NCBI GenBank assembly: GCA_025355105.1
Contig: JANYAE010000036.1
Coordinates: 1 to 53,596 of the forward strand
Direction: 5' to 3'
DNA from: Pseudomonadota bacterium
GTDB lineage: Bacteria > Pseudomonadota > Gammaproteobacteria > Steroidobacterales > Steroidobacteraceae
DNA: 53,596 nucleotides
Part shown: piece after piece, positions 1 to 7,680 of the stretch
Numbering within the stretch: the first letter of the stretch is position 1
Layout of the letters: each line of letters opens with the position of its first letter
Translations under genes and position numbers: made by a program
The notes under the pieces: generated by a model
The model's input: only the letters and a program-made list of their open reading frames with translations
Told to the model about the DNA's origin: nothing
Database searches by the model: none

Positions 1-1308
1 CCGATCTCTGCCGCGGCGCCGGCGCTGCCGGGCTGGCTGGCCGCGGCGCTCGGCGCGCTGCTGGCGGCCGGCGCGCTGATCGGCACGCCGCTGTTCGCGG
101 TGCTCGCCGGGAGCTCGGCGCTGCTCTTCTGGCACGCGGGACTGCCGCTCGCCGCGATCGCGGTGGACCACTACCGCACCGTCGTCAACGCCTCGCTGCC
201 GGCGATACCGCTGTTCACCCTCGCCGGCTACGTGCTCGCCGAGAGCCAGGCGCCGAAGCGCCTGATCGAGGTGTTCGACGCGCTGTTCGGCCGCCTGCGC
301 GGCGGCGCGACGATCGCGACCGTGCTGGTCTGCACCTTCTTCACGAGCTTCACCGGCGCCTCCGGCGCCACCGTACTCGCGCTCGGCGGCCTCGTGATGC
401 CGCTGCTGCTGTCGCGCGGCTACGCCGAGCGCCCGGCGCTCGGGCTCGTGACCGGCGCCGGGCTGCCCGGCACGATCCTGATGCCGGCGCTGCCGCTGCT
501 GCTCTACGCCATCGTCGCCGGCGTCGGCATCAAGGCGATGTTTCTCGCCGGCCTCGTGCCGGCGTTCTTCATGGCCGGGATCGTGATCGCGTTCGGGCTT
601 AGGCACGAGCCGGCGGACCGCCGCCCGCCCGGCGCTTTCGACGTCGCGCGGGCGCGTCGCGCGCTGACCGGCGCCGTCTGGGAGCTGTCGGTGCCGTTCG
701 TCGCGATGGGCTCGCTGGCGAGCGGCCTCGCGACGCCGGTGGAGTCGGCGGCGCTGACCGCCGCCTACGTGCTGGTGGTGACGACCCTGATCCGGCGCGA
801 CCTCAGCTGGCGGCGCGACCTGCCGCGGATCCTGCCGGAGTGCGGCCTGGTGGTCGGCGGCATCCTGCTGGTGATGGGCGTCGCGCTCGGGCTCACCGAC
901 TACCTGGTCGACGCGCAGATTCCGGACCAGATCGTCGGCTGGGTGCAGGCGGCGGTGACCAGCCGCACGGGCTTTCTGCTCGCGCTCAACGTCGCGCTGC
1001 TCGCCGCCGGCTGCCTGATCGAGATCTACCCCGCGATCCTCGTGCTGGCGCCGCTCGTCACGCAGCTCGGCAGCGCCTACGGCGTCGACCCGCTGCACCT
1101 CGGCGTCGTATTCCTGGCCAACATGGAACTCGGCTACCTGACGCCGCTCGTTGGCCTCAATCTGTTCTTCGCCTCGTACCGCTTCGACAAGCCGATCGGC
1201 GAGATCTTCCGCGCGGTGTTCCCGCTCTTTCTGGCGCTCGCGGCCGGCGTACTCTTAATTACGTACCTGCCGGTGCTGTCGCTGACGCTACCGCACCTGC
1301 TGAACTGA
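1..1308 (+). CDS. TRAP transporter large permease (DctM-type), 5' end cut by window
   Basis: The reading frame is open from base 1 to the TGA at 1306-1308, so the start lies upstream of the window. The visible 435 codons give a very hydrophobic protein with about ten membrane segments. Its pattern fits the large DctM subunit of tripartite ATP-independent periplasmic transporters: 'LPAIPLFTLAGYVL', 'TGASGATVLALGG', 'GAGLPGTILMPALPLLLYA' and a C-terminal 'LTPLVGLNLFFAS'. DctM forms the inner-membrane channel that imports organic acids using an ion gradient. The small DctQ subunit and the binding protein would be expected upstream, outside the window. The substrate cannot be read from the sequence. 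A GTG at 100 is only an internal valine. Confidence 0.85.
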   Translation, partial: PISAAAPALPGWLAAALGALLAAGALIGTPLFAVLAGSSALLFWHAGLPLAAIAVDHYRTVVNASLPAIPLFTLAGYVLAESQAPKRLIEVFDALFGRLRGGATIATVLVCTFFTSFTGASGATVLALGGLVMPLLLSRGYAERPALGLVTGAGLPGTILMPALPLLLYAIVAGVGIKAMFLAGLVPAFFMAGIVIAFGLRHEPADRRPPGAFDVARARRALTGAVWELSVPFVAMGSLASGLATPVESAALTAAYVLVVTTLIRRDLSWRRDLPRILPECGLVVGGILLVMGVALGLTDYLVDAQIPDQIVGWVQAAVTSRTGFLLALNVALLAAGCLIEIYPAILVLAPLVTQLGSAYGVDPLHLGVVFLANMELGYLTPLVGLNLFFASYRFDKPIGEIFRAVFPLFLALAAGVLLITYLPVLSLTLPHLLN

Positions 1309-1439
1309 AGCAGGCAGCCGGCGCGAGCGGCCGCGCCGGCGCAGCAGCAACGGCCGCCGCCGGCCTGGCTGCGGCAGTTGCGCTTGGCGTCGGCTCCGGG
1401 GTGCGGTAGAAGCTGACTGCTGACCTCGCAGCGCCTTGC

Positions 1440-3614
1440 ATGGAACCTGACCTGAGCTCACCGCCGCCACCGGAGCTGATCCCGATCGCCCCCAGCGACT
1501 CCATTTCGGTCGTCCTCGCCGCGCTGGTTGCCGCGGCACCGGACGCGATGCTGGCCTGCGATGCCGGCGGCAGCATCCTCGCCGCAAACGAAATCGCGGC
1601 GACGCTGCTCGGTCGAGCGCGCGCGGCGCTGGCGGGACTGTCGCTCGCCGAACTCGGCGCCGGCCCTGCCGAGGCGCTGCGCACGAGCGCGACGCTCGCG
1701 CCGGGCGCCGCCTGCAGCTTCGAGACCGCGTTCCGGCGCGACGGCGCGAGCGCCGTCAGCGTCCACGTCCACCTCGCGCGGCCGGCGCTGCCCGGACCGA
1801 GCGTGACACTCTGGCACCTCGCGGCGCCGGCGCCGCCTGCGCTGCAGCGCCGCGACCAGCAGCTGGCGGCCTTTCTCGACGCCAACCCCGCCGCCTGCTT
1901 CCAGAAGGATCGCGACGGCCGCTATCAGTTTGCCAACGCGAGCTGCGCGACGATCCTCGGCCTGGACCCGGTCACCTGCATCGGCAAGACCGACGCCGAG
2001 CTGTTCGCGGCGCAGACCGCCGAGGCCTACCGCCAGCGTGACCAGCAGGTGCTCGAGTCCGGCGAGGTGGTGTCGGCGCGCATCACGGTGCCCTCGCCCG
2101 GCGGCGCGCGGCGCGTGCTGCTCGACAAGTTTCCGGTCCGTGCCGCGGACCGTCGCATCGTCGGCGTCGCCGCCATCGCCAAGGACGTCACCGAGGACGA
2201 CGCGGTCAGCGACCGGCTGCGGCTGCGCGAGCAGCAGCTCGCGATCTTCCTCGACAACAGTCCGGCGGCCTGCTTCCAGAAGGATCTCGACGGCCGCTAC
2301 CAGCTGATGAACGCGACCTGCGCCAAGCTGTACGGCATGGACCCTGCCGACTGCGTCGGCAAAACCGACCACGATCTCAATCCGGACGGCGCGGAGGTGT
2401 TCATCGCCACCGACCTCGCGACGCTCGAGCGCGGTGACGTCTACGTCGCCGAGGAGTCGTTGCCGTCCGCGGATGGGCTGCGCCATTTCCTGACCCACAA
2501 GTTCCCGATCCGCGATGCCGCAGGGAAGATCGTCAGCATCGCCGGCACGGCGGTCGAGGTCACCGAGCTCAAGCGCGCCGACATCCTGGTGCGCGAGGCC
2601 GAGGCGCGGCTGCGCGCCATCGTGCAGGGCATGCCGGTGATGCTCGACGCTTTCGACGAGGAGGGCCTGCTGGTCGCCTGGAACAGCGAGTGCGAGCGCG
2701 TGACCGGCTACCGGGCCGACGAGATCATCGGCAACCCGCGCGCGCTCGAGCTGCTGTACCCCGACGCGGCCTACCTGAAGTTGATGCTGGCGGACGCCAA
2801 GGAACGGCGCAATGAGAGCTACAGCCGGATCTTCGAGCTCACCGCCAAGGACGGCACGCAGAAGTGCATCGAGTGGTTCAACGTCGGCGCGGAGCTCAAG
2901 ATCCCGGGGTGGCTGGAGTGGAGCGTCGGCATCGACATCACCGAGCGGCGCCGGCTGGAGACCGCGCTGCACGAGGCCGCGGTGCTCGAGCAGCGTCGTC
3001 TCGGCCACGACCTGCACGACGGCCTCGGCCAGGAGCTGACCGGGCTGTCGCTGCTGGCCTCGAGCCTCGCCAGACGCTACGGCCCCGGCAACGCCGAGCT
3101 CGCGGCCGAGCTCGGTGCGCTCGCCGACATCGCCGCGAAGGCGATCGGCACGTGCAAGAGCGTGGCGCGCGGACTCGCACCGGTGGACGAGCCGACGCGC
3201 GGACTCGGCGATGCGCTCAGGCGCCTGACCGCGGGCTTCCCGCACGCCGGCGGCGGCATCGCAGTCAGCTTCGACGAGGACTCGACCGCGACGCCGCAGA
3301 TTCCGCTCGAGGCCTGCAACCACCTCTACCGGATCGCGCAGGAGGCGCTCACCAACGCGATTCGCCACGCCGCCGCGCACAGCGTGCGGGTGGAGCTGCG
3401 CACCGACGCGCAGCGGCTCCGGCTGAGAATCAGCGACGACGGCCAGGGCCTGCCGGCACCCGGCACGGCGCTCGCCGGCATGGGCCTGAGCACGATGCGC
3501 CACCGTGCGACCGCGATCGGCGCGCGCCTCTCGATCACCGCGGGCCGGCGCGGCGGCACCGTGATCACCTGCGACTGCCCGAACCGCGCGGCACCGCCGC
3601 GCCGTGGCGCGTAG
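1440..3614 (+). CDS. Soluble PAS-domain sensor histidine kinase, NarL/DegS type
   Basis: 724 residues from an ATG at 1440. Four PAS-like domains lie at about 20-125, 137-255, 262-380 and 390-500. The second and third are near copies of each other (both contain 'NPAACFQKD'/'SPAACFQKD' and 'GKTD'). They are followed by a HisKA_3 dimerisation/phosphoacceptor region around 515-585 ('RRLGHDLHDGLGQELTG', the first His after Leu-Gly being the likely phosphorylated one). An HATPase domain follows at about 620-715 ('RIAQEALTNAIRHA', 'ISDDGQGLP', 'GMGLSTMRHRA'). There is no signal peptide or membrane segment, so it is probably cytoplasmic and senses an internal or diffusible signal. No response regulator gene is adjacent, so it is an orphan kinase here. 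It converges on the M2 peptidase gene with only 11 bases between stop codons. Confidence 0.9.
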   Translation: MEPDLSSPPPPELIPIAPSDSISVVLAALVAAAPDAMLACDAGGSILAANEIAATLLGRARAALAGLSLAELGAGPAEALRTSATLAPGAACSFETAFRRDGASAVSVHVHLARPALPGPSVTLWHLAAPAPPALQRRDQQLAAFLDANPAACFQKDRDGRYQFANASCATILGLDPVTCIGKTDAELFAAQTAEAYRQRDQQVLESGEVVSARITVPSPGGARRVLLDKFPVRAADRRIVGVAAIAKDVTEDDAVSDRLRLREQQLAIFLDNSPAACFQKDLDGRYQLMNATCAKLYGMDPADCVGKTDHDLNPDGAEVFIATDLATLERGDVYVAEESLPSADGLRHFLTHKFPIRDAAGKIVSIAGTAVEVTELKRADILVREAEARLRAIVQGMPVMLDAFDEEGLLVAWNSECERVTGYRADEIIGNPRALELLYPDAAYLKLMLADAKERRNESYSRIFELTAKDGTQKCIEWFNVGAELKIPGWLEWSVGIDITERRRLETALHEAAVLEQRRLGHDLHDGLGQELTGLSLLASSLARRYGPGNAELAAELGALADIAAKAIGTCKSVARGLAPVDEPTRGLGDALRRLTAGFPHAGGGIAVSFDEDSTATPQIPLEACNHLYRIAQEALTNAIRHAAAHSVRVELRTDAQRLRLRISDDGQGLPAPGTALAGMGLSTMRHRATAIGARLSITAGRRGGTVITCDCPNRAAPPRRGA

Positions 3615-3625
3615 CGCGCTGCGGC

Positions 3626-5479
3626 TCAGCCGTCCCAGCCGCAGCGCTGGCCGGCGTTCTGCTCGCGCAGCCAGGCCGCGAGCGGCGCGAAATACTCGTT
3701 GATCGCGGCCGCATCCATGCGGCGCGTGCCGGTCAGCTTCTCGAGCGTCTCGGGCCACGGCCGGCTCGCGCCGGCCGCGAGCATCGCCCGGAAGCGGCGG
3801 CCGGCCTCGGCGCTGCCGTACACCGAGCACTCGTGCAGCGGCCCGTGGTAGCCGGCGGCGTTGCACAGCGCCTTGTGGAACTGGAACTGCAGGATCAGCG
3901 CCAGCAGGTAGCGCGTGTACGGGGTGTTGCCGGGCACGTGGTACTTGGCACCGGCGTCGAAATCGGCCTCGGAGCGCGGCAGCGGCGCGCTGACGCCCTG
4001 GTACTTGCGCTTCAGCGCCCACCACGCGGCGTTGTAGTTCGCGGGCGTGATCTCGCCCGCGAACACCTGCCAGCGCCACTCGTCGATCAGCTTGCCGAAA
4101 GGCAGGAACGCGATCTTGTCGAGCGCCTGCTTCATTTGTTGATTGATGGTCGCCTCGCGGCTGCGCGACGCACCCGTCACGAGGCCGATCCGCTCGAGGT
4201 AGGCCGGCGTCATCGACAGCGTGATGGTGTCGCCGATCGCCTCATGGAAGCCGTCGTGCGCGCCGTTGGCGAACAGCAGCGGCTGGTCCTGGTACGCCAG
4301 GTCGTAGTAGAGGTGGCCGAGCTCGTGGTAGATCGTCTTCAGGCTCTCGGTGTCGACCTCGGCGCACATCTTGAGCCGCACGTCGTCCTTGAGGTCAAGC
4401 GTCCAGGCGCTCGCGTGACAGACGACGTCGCGATCACGCGGCCGCGTCAGCATCGAGCGCTGCCAGAAGCTGGCGGGCAGCGGCGGGAAGCCGAGCGAGC
4501 CGTAGAACTGCTCGGCGTTCTTCACCATGCGCACCGCGTCGTAGTGCTGCGCGCGCAGCGCGCCGTCGGTGTCGAGGTCCGAGGCGCCGGGGTAAGGCTC
4601 GACCAGGTCGTAGATCTTGCCCCACTCCTGCGCCCAGAGGTTGCCGAGCAGCTGCGCCGGGATCGGCTGGCCCGGCGCCACCCGCTCGGCGCCGTAGCGC
4701 CTGGCGAGCCGCTCGCGGACGTAGCAGTGCAGCGCCTGGTAGAGCGGCGCCACCTGGCCGTAGAGCCGCGAGGCCTCGGCGGCGAACGCCTCCGGCGGCA
4801 TGTCGTAGCCTGAGCGCCACATGGCGCCGAGGTCGGTGTAGCCGAACTCGCGTGCGCCCTCGTTGGCGAGCGTGACGAAGCGCGCGTAGTCCGCGCGCAT
4901 CGGCACCGAGATCGTGTGCCAGCGGCGCCAGGCTTCGGTGAGCGCCGCGTAGTCGCGGCTGGTGGCGAGCACGGCCGACAGCTCGTCGATGCTCTGGCAG
5001 GGCGCCGCGGCGGCACCGTCCTTGGCCGGCTCGCAGTACTTGCCGGCGCCGTAGGTGGCCTCGAGCCTGGCGCCGAGACGCGCGAGCTCGGCGCGCTTGG
5101 CGGCATCACGCGGCGCCGGCGCCGACAGCCCCTGGCGCAGCAGCAGCAGCGCCCGCGCCGTCGCCGGCGAAAGCGCCTGGCGCTGGTAGCGCCTTGCGTC
5201 CTCGGCCGCCTGCGACACGTAGCCGAGCAGCCGCTCGCTCGCCTTCGCAGCGAGCAGCTCGGTATCAGCCGTGATGTAGGTGTCCTCGACCCAGCCGGCG
5301 CTCTCCCGCTCGATCACGAGCTCCCCGAGCTCGCGGTTGAGCCGCGCGACGAACTCGTCGGCCGTCAGCTCGTGCGGCGGGCGCGCGTGCAGCGTCGTCG
5401 CAGGCGCCGCGGCCTGCGCCGTGCTGATCATCGCCAGCGCCGCGAACGCGGCACCTCTCCACGCTGAAGCTCCGTCCAT
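3626..5479 (-). CDS. Exported M2-family peptidyl-dipeptidase (ACE-like)
   Basis: 617 residues from the ATG at 5479, chosen because it has a GGGGGAG ribosome site and opens directly with a signal peptide (MDGASAWRG..., hydrophobic core, likely cleavage after 'STAQA'); an open frame continues upstream to 5644 without these signs. The zinc motif HELGH falls at residues 385-389, with the third ligand Glu in 'HEAIGDT' near 413, the spacing of the angiotensin-converting-enzyme family M2. Length matches a single-domain bacterial ACE. By family it should remove dipeptides from peptide C-termini in the periplasm. '[14 protein letters not shown]' and '[13 protein letters not shown]' strongly support the assignment. 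It stands alone, with no operon partner. A divergent promoter region of 5480-5752 precedes the overlapping mini-operon. Confidence 0.93.
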   Translation of the reverse strand: MDGASAWRGAAFAALAMISTAQAAAPATTLHARPPHELTADEFVARLNRELGELVIERESAGWVEDTYITADTELLAAKASERLLGYVSQAAEDARRYQRQALSPATARALLLLRQGLSAPAPRDAAKRAELARLGARLEATYGAGKYCEPAKDGAAAAPCQSIDELSAVLATSRDYAALTEAWRRWHTISVPMRADYARFVTLANEGAREFGYTDLGAMWRSGYDMPPEAFAAEASRLYGQVAPLYQALHCYVRERLARRYGAERVAPGQPIPAQLLGNLWAQEWGKIYDLVEPYPGASDLDTDGALRAQHYDAVRMVKNAEQFYGSLGFPPLPASFWQRSMLTRPRDRDVVCHASAWTLDLKDDVRLKMCAEVDTESLKTIYHELGHLYYDLAYQDQPLLFANGAHDGFHEAIGDTITLSMTPAYLERIGLVTGASRSREATINQQMKQALDKIAFLPFGKLIDEWRWQVFAGEITPANYNAAWWALKRKYQGVSAPLPRSEADFDAGAKYHVPGNTPYTRYLLALILQFQFHKALCNAAGYHGPLHECSVYGSAEAGRRFRAMLAAGASRPWPETLEKLTGTRRMDAAAINEYFAPLAAWLREQNAGQRCGWDG

Positions 5480-5752
5480 GGTGCTGCTCCCCCGACGCGA
5501 CGTGCGCGTCTGCTCTCCATGATCGTCCCTGACCGCCGTCGCCGCCGGCTGTCGCGCCGGCGTGCACGGGCGGCGATCCGCCCCGCAAGTTTCGCGCCGA
5601 TTCGCCCTCCGCGCAACGCGCCTCAGCAGCGTCCGGTGGCGCACCGACAGATCTTTGCACTCGACCGACCGATCGTCGCGTCAACCCCGATTCGGCGCCG
5701 CCGCTACAGAGGCTACGGTGCCGCCGACCGGACCTGCCCCGAGGAAGACCGA
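5480..5752. promoter_or_regulatory. Divergent intergenic region between M2 peptidase and mini-operon
   Basis: 273 bases separate the peptidase start (minus strand) from the first small ORF on the plus strand. It should hold promoters for both directions. I see no clear operator, terminator or coding content in it; ORFs here have the composition of high-GC noise. Confidence 0.3.
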
Positions 5753-5824
5753 ATGACGCCCTCCTTCGCCGCCGCGCTGAGGCTGCTCCTGGCCGCGAGT
5801 CACGACGCGTGCGCGCCCGCGTGA
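5753..5824 (+). CDS. Possible 23-residue leader peptide
   Basis: A short ORF with an ATG at 5753 preceded by a good purine-rich ribosome site (GAGGAAG, 5 bases away). It encodes a small peptide with a leucine/alanine-rich stretch ('AAALRLLLAAS'). Its TGA at 5822-5824 overlaps the ATG at 5824-5826 of the next ORF (TGATG), the arrangement used for translational coupling. Whether the peptide itself matters, or only its translation, cannot be told from sequence. No family recognised. Confidence 0.35.
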   Translation: MTPSFAAALRLLLAASHDACAPA

Positions 5825-6048
5825 TGGCCGTGCCGGGCCTGCAAAGCGGCCTGCTGGCCGTGCGCGTCGGCCTGATCTGGCTGATGCTGATCGTGGTCCT
5901 CGGCCTGCGCGCCACGCGTGCGCTGCTGCAGGAGCGCGCGCCTGCCAACACGGACCGGCCGCGGCCTGCTGCGCCGGACGGCGTGTCTGACGGCGGCCGC
6001 GCGCCGCCGCGCCGCAAGCGCCGCGACCGCACGCGTCCGGATGGCTGA
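5824..6048 (+). CDS. Small single-pass membrane protein, unknown
   Basis: 74 residues from the ATG at 5824. One membrane segment lies at about 12-33 ('VRVGLIWLMLIVVLGL'), followed by a Pro/Arg-rich tail ending in a basic cluster ('PPRRKRRDRTR'). The start overlaps the stop of the upstream 23-residue ORF. Its own stop at 6046-6048 overlaps the ATG at 6041 of the next gene, so three ORFs are chained by start/stop overlaps. It has no ribosome site of its own, consistent with coupling. Basic tails after a single membrane pass usually remain in the cytoplasm. I do not recognise a family. Confidence 0.4.
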   Translation: MAVPGLQSGLLAVRVGLIWLMLIVVLGLRATRALLQERAPANTDRPRPAAPDGVSDGGRAPPRRKRRDRTRPDG

Positions 6049-6610
6049 GGCCGACGCACGGCGACGGATAGCGTACAGCGCCGCGCGCGCGCTGCTGGCG
6101 GTCGCTGCGCTTACGCTCGGTGCGCTTGCCGCCGCCGGCGAGCGTGGTCCGCGGGGAGCCGCGGCGCACGAGCCGACCCGGGACGCGGTTCGGCCGCCGA
6201 GCGTCGCGGCCGAGTCCTTCGACCCCAGCGCCGTGAACCAGGTGATAACTCAGACGGCCAGCGGCGGCCTCCGGCGCGTCGTCGCCAATGACTCGAGCGA
6301 TGCGAGGCAGATCGGCTTGTTGCGCGCCAAGCTCAGGGCCAGTGCCGAGAGCTTCGGTCCGCTCGCGTTCGCCGCTCAGTCCGGCGGACGCGAACGACCG
6401 ACTGCGGCGGTCACGACGCTGCGCGCCGCAGCCTCCGGTCAGCTGCATGCGGAGTACCTCGAGATCCGCGGCGGCGGTGAGATCCGTTACCTCGCCGACG
6501 GTCCCGAGCTGCTCGGCGCCCTGCATGCCTGGCTGCAGGAACCCTGGCCTCAGCCTGCCGGCGCCCGGCCGGCAACCGACGCCAACGCCTTCCCACGCAC
6601 CGCGCGCTGA
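6041..6610 (+). CDS. Exported small conserved protein of unknown function
   Basis: 189 residues from the ATG at 6041, which overlaps the preceding stop. An N-terminal hydrophobic segment ('LLAVAALTLGALAAAG') suggests a signal peptide or anchor. The mature part contains 'QTASGGLRRVVANDSSDARQ', a helix-like stretch, and a C-terminal half with 'LHAEYLEIRGGGEIRYL' and 'ELLGALHAWLQ'. This resembles a family of small proteobacterial proteins often mis-annotated as aspartate carbamoyltransferase; no ATCase active-site motif is present, so that name should not be used. A degraded copy of the 3' end of this same gene lies at 22972-23163 beside tRNA-Pro. Confidence 0.6.
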   Translation: MAEADARRRIAYSAARALLAVAALTLGALAAAGERGPRGAAAHEPTRDAVRPPSVAAESFDPSAVNQVITQTASGGLRRVVANDSSDARQIGLLRAKLRASAESFGPLAFAAQSGGRERPTAAVTTLRAAASGQLHAEYLEIRGGGEIRYLADGPELLGALHAWLQEPWPQPAGARPATDANAFPRTAR

Positions 6611-6658
6611 CCACGCGGTGAGGTGGATCCCAGTCACACCGAGAAATTGGTCAGGGCG
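6578..6658 (+). repeat. Left copy of imperfect direct repeat ending in tRNA-Pro 3' tip
   Basis: This stretch covers the last 11 codons of the small exported protein gene, its stop and about 48 bases beyond. It matches 23131-23213 in the same orientation: about 65 identical columns in about 85 by my manual alignment. The last 17 bases (6642-6658) match 23197-23213 at 16 positions. In the right copy those bases are the CCA tail and the 3' acceptor strand of tRNA-Pro plus its downstream flank. Beyond 6658 the tRNA similarity stops. Consistent with an attachment-site-like scar or a segmental duplication. Confidence 0.6.
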
Positions 6659-6774
6659 GCGAAACTTGACGACGCGTCTCGCTGTCCGGGCTGCGGTGCG
6701 ACCTGCAGCGGTCGTCCTGGCGCGCGACTCGGCCCGCGGGCCGCACGACACCGCCGTCAATCCGTCGGGCCGGA

Positions 6775-7584
6775 TCAATTCGTCAAGATCTCGGTCTTCG
6801 CAACCTGTGCCCGCAGGAATTCCCGGTAGCGATCCTGGCGGATATTGACGGCGATCTGGGCCTTGACCTGATCGAACGCCGACGGCTTCGCATCGCGACG
6901 CTCGATGAGCCGCACGACATGCCAGCCGTACGGCGTATGGATCGGCTGTGCGCCGTATGCCCCCGGTTCAAGCTTCGCGGCCGCATCAAGCAGCGTCTGC
7001 GGCAGATGACCGGCGTAGATCCAGCCGAGATCGCCTCCCCGCGCCTTTGAATCGTCAGCCGAACGCAGCGCGGCGACCGTTGCAAAATTCGCTCCTCGGG
7101 AGAGCTCACCGATGATTCCAATCGCCTGCGCCTGCGATCCGACCAGAATGTGCGCGACGTGATACTCCTTGGCCGGCGCTTGCTTCACGTAGGCCTGGTA
7201 GGCATCAGCGAGCTCCTGCTCGGTTGGCTCGCGATAGACCCCGGCCGCCTCGGCCGCCGCATGCGCGAGCGCGCCGAGGCGCGCCAGCTCGACCGCACTT
7301 GACACGTCCGCATCCGCTAGCCGCTCGCCCGCCGACGCGGCCGCCTCGAGAGCAATCAGCTCGTCGAGCCGGGTCTTGCGCAGCTGGGTGCTGACCGGCC
7401 CGGGGATGGCGCCCGTGCTCGTCTTCACGTAGTAGCTGAGGAGCGCCGCGCTCACGGAGTGCCCCGCGACGGTCGCCACGGGCGCCGGCTCTCCCACCCC
7501 ACCGCCGCGGCCACTGCAAGCCGCAAGCACGACGATCGCCATACCTGCCTCGAGAACGCTACGGACAAGAGCGGTTCCGAGCAT
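6775..7584 (-). CDS. Parvulin (PpiC/SurA-type) peptidyl-prolyl isomerase lipoprotein
   Basis: 269 residues from the ATG at 7584, with GGAGG five bases upstream. A lipobox 'LAAC' at residues 20-23 predicts a membrane-anchored lipoprotein facing the periplasm. Residues 25-135 form an alpha-rich N-terminal part like the chaperone lobe of SurA. Residues 138-235 are a parvulin domain: 'EYHVAHILVGS', 'GGDLGWIYAGHLPQ', 'TPYGWHVVRLIERR'. It should catalyse proline isomerisation and assist folding of exported proteins. It lies 96 bases downstream of the giant exported protein on the same strand, so it may be the dedicated foldase for that protein; that link is inference. Related stand-alone forms occur in exopolysaccharide loci (EpsD type), but no such genes are near. 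Confidence 0.88.
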   Translation of the reverse strand: MLGTALVRSVLEAGMAIVVLAACSGRGGGVGEPAPVATVAGHSVSAALLSYYVKTSTGAIPGPVSTQLRKTRLDELIALEAAASAGERLADADVSSAVELARLGALAHAAAEAAGVYREPTEQELADAYQAYVKQAPAKEYHVAHILVGSQAQAIGIIGELSRGANFATVAALRSADDSKARGGDLGWIYAGHLPQTLLDAAAKLEPGAYGAQPIHTPYGWHVVRLIERRDAKPSAFDQVKAQIAVNIRQDRYREFLRAQVAKTEILTN

Positions 7585-7680
7585 GCGGCCTCCGTAGCGG
7601 TCAACGGGCGCGGCTCAACGTGCGCCGATCGGCACTATACGGCAGCATCACAGCGCACGCTCCCGCGACCGCCGGCGCCC

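Noticed and set aside
1458..4079. An 873-codon ORF antisense to the histidine kinase and others of 500-900 codons opposite pheS, thrS and the ABC permease
   Set aside because: In DNA with such high GC3, stop codons are rare on the opposite strand. These frames are rich in Arg/Ala/Gly/Pro, lack domains and sit over clear genes.
6041..6610. Naming this gene aspartate carbamoyltransferase
   Set aside because: Proteins of this type are often so labelled, but the protein has a signal peptide, is only 189 residues and lacks the carbamoyl-phosphate and aspartate site motifs.
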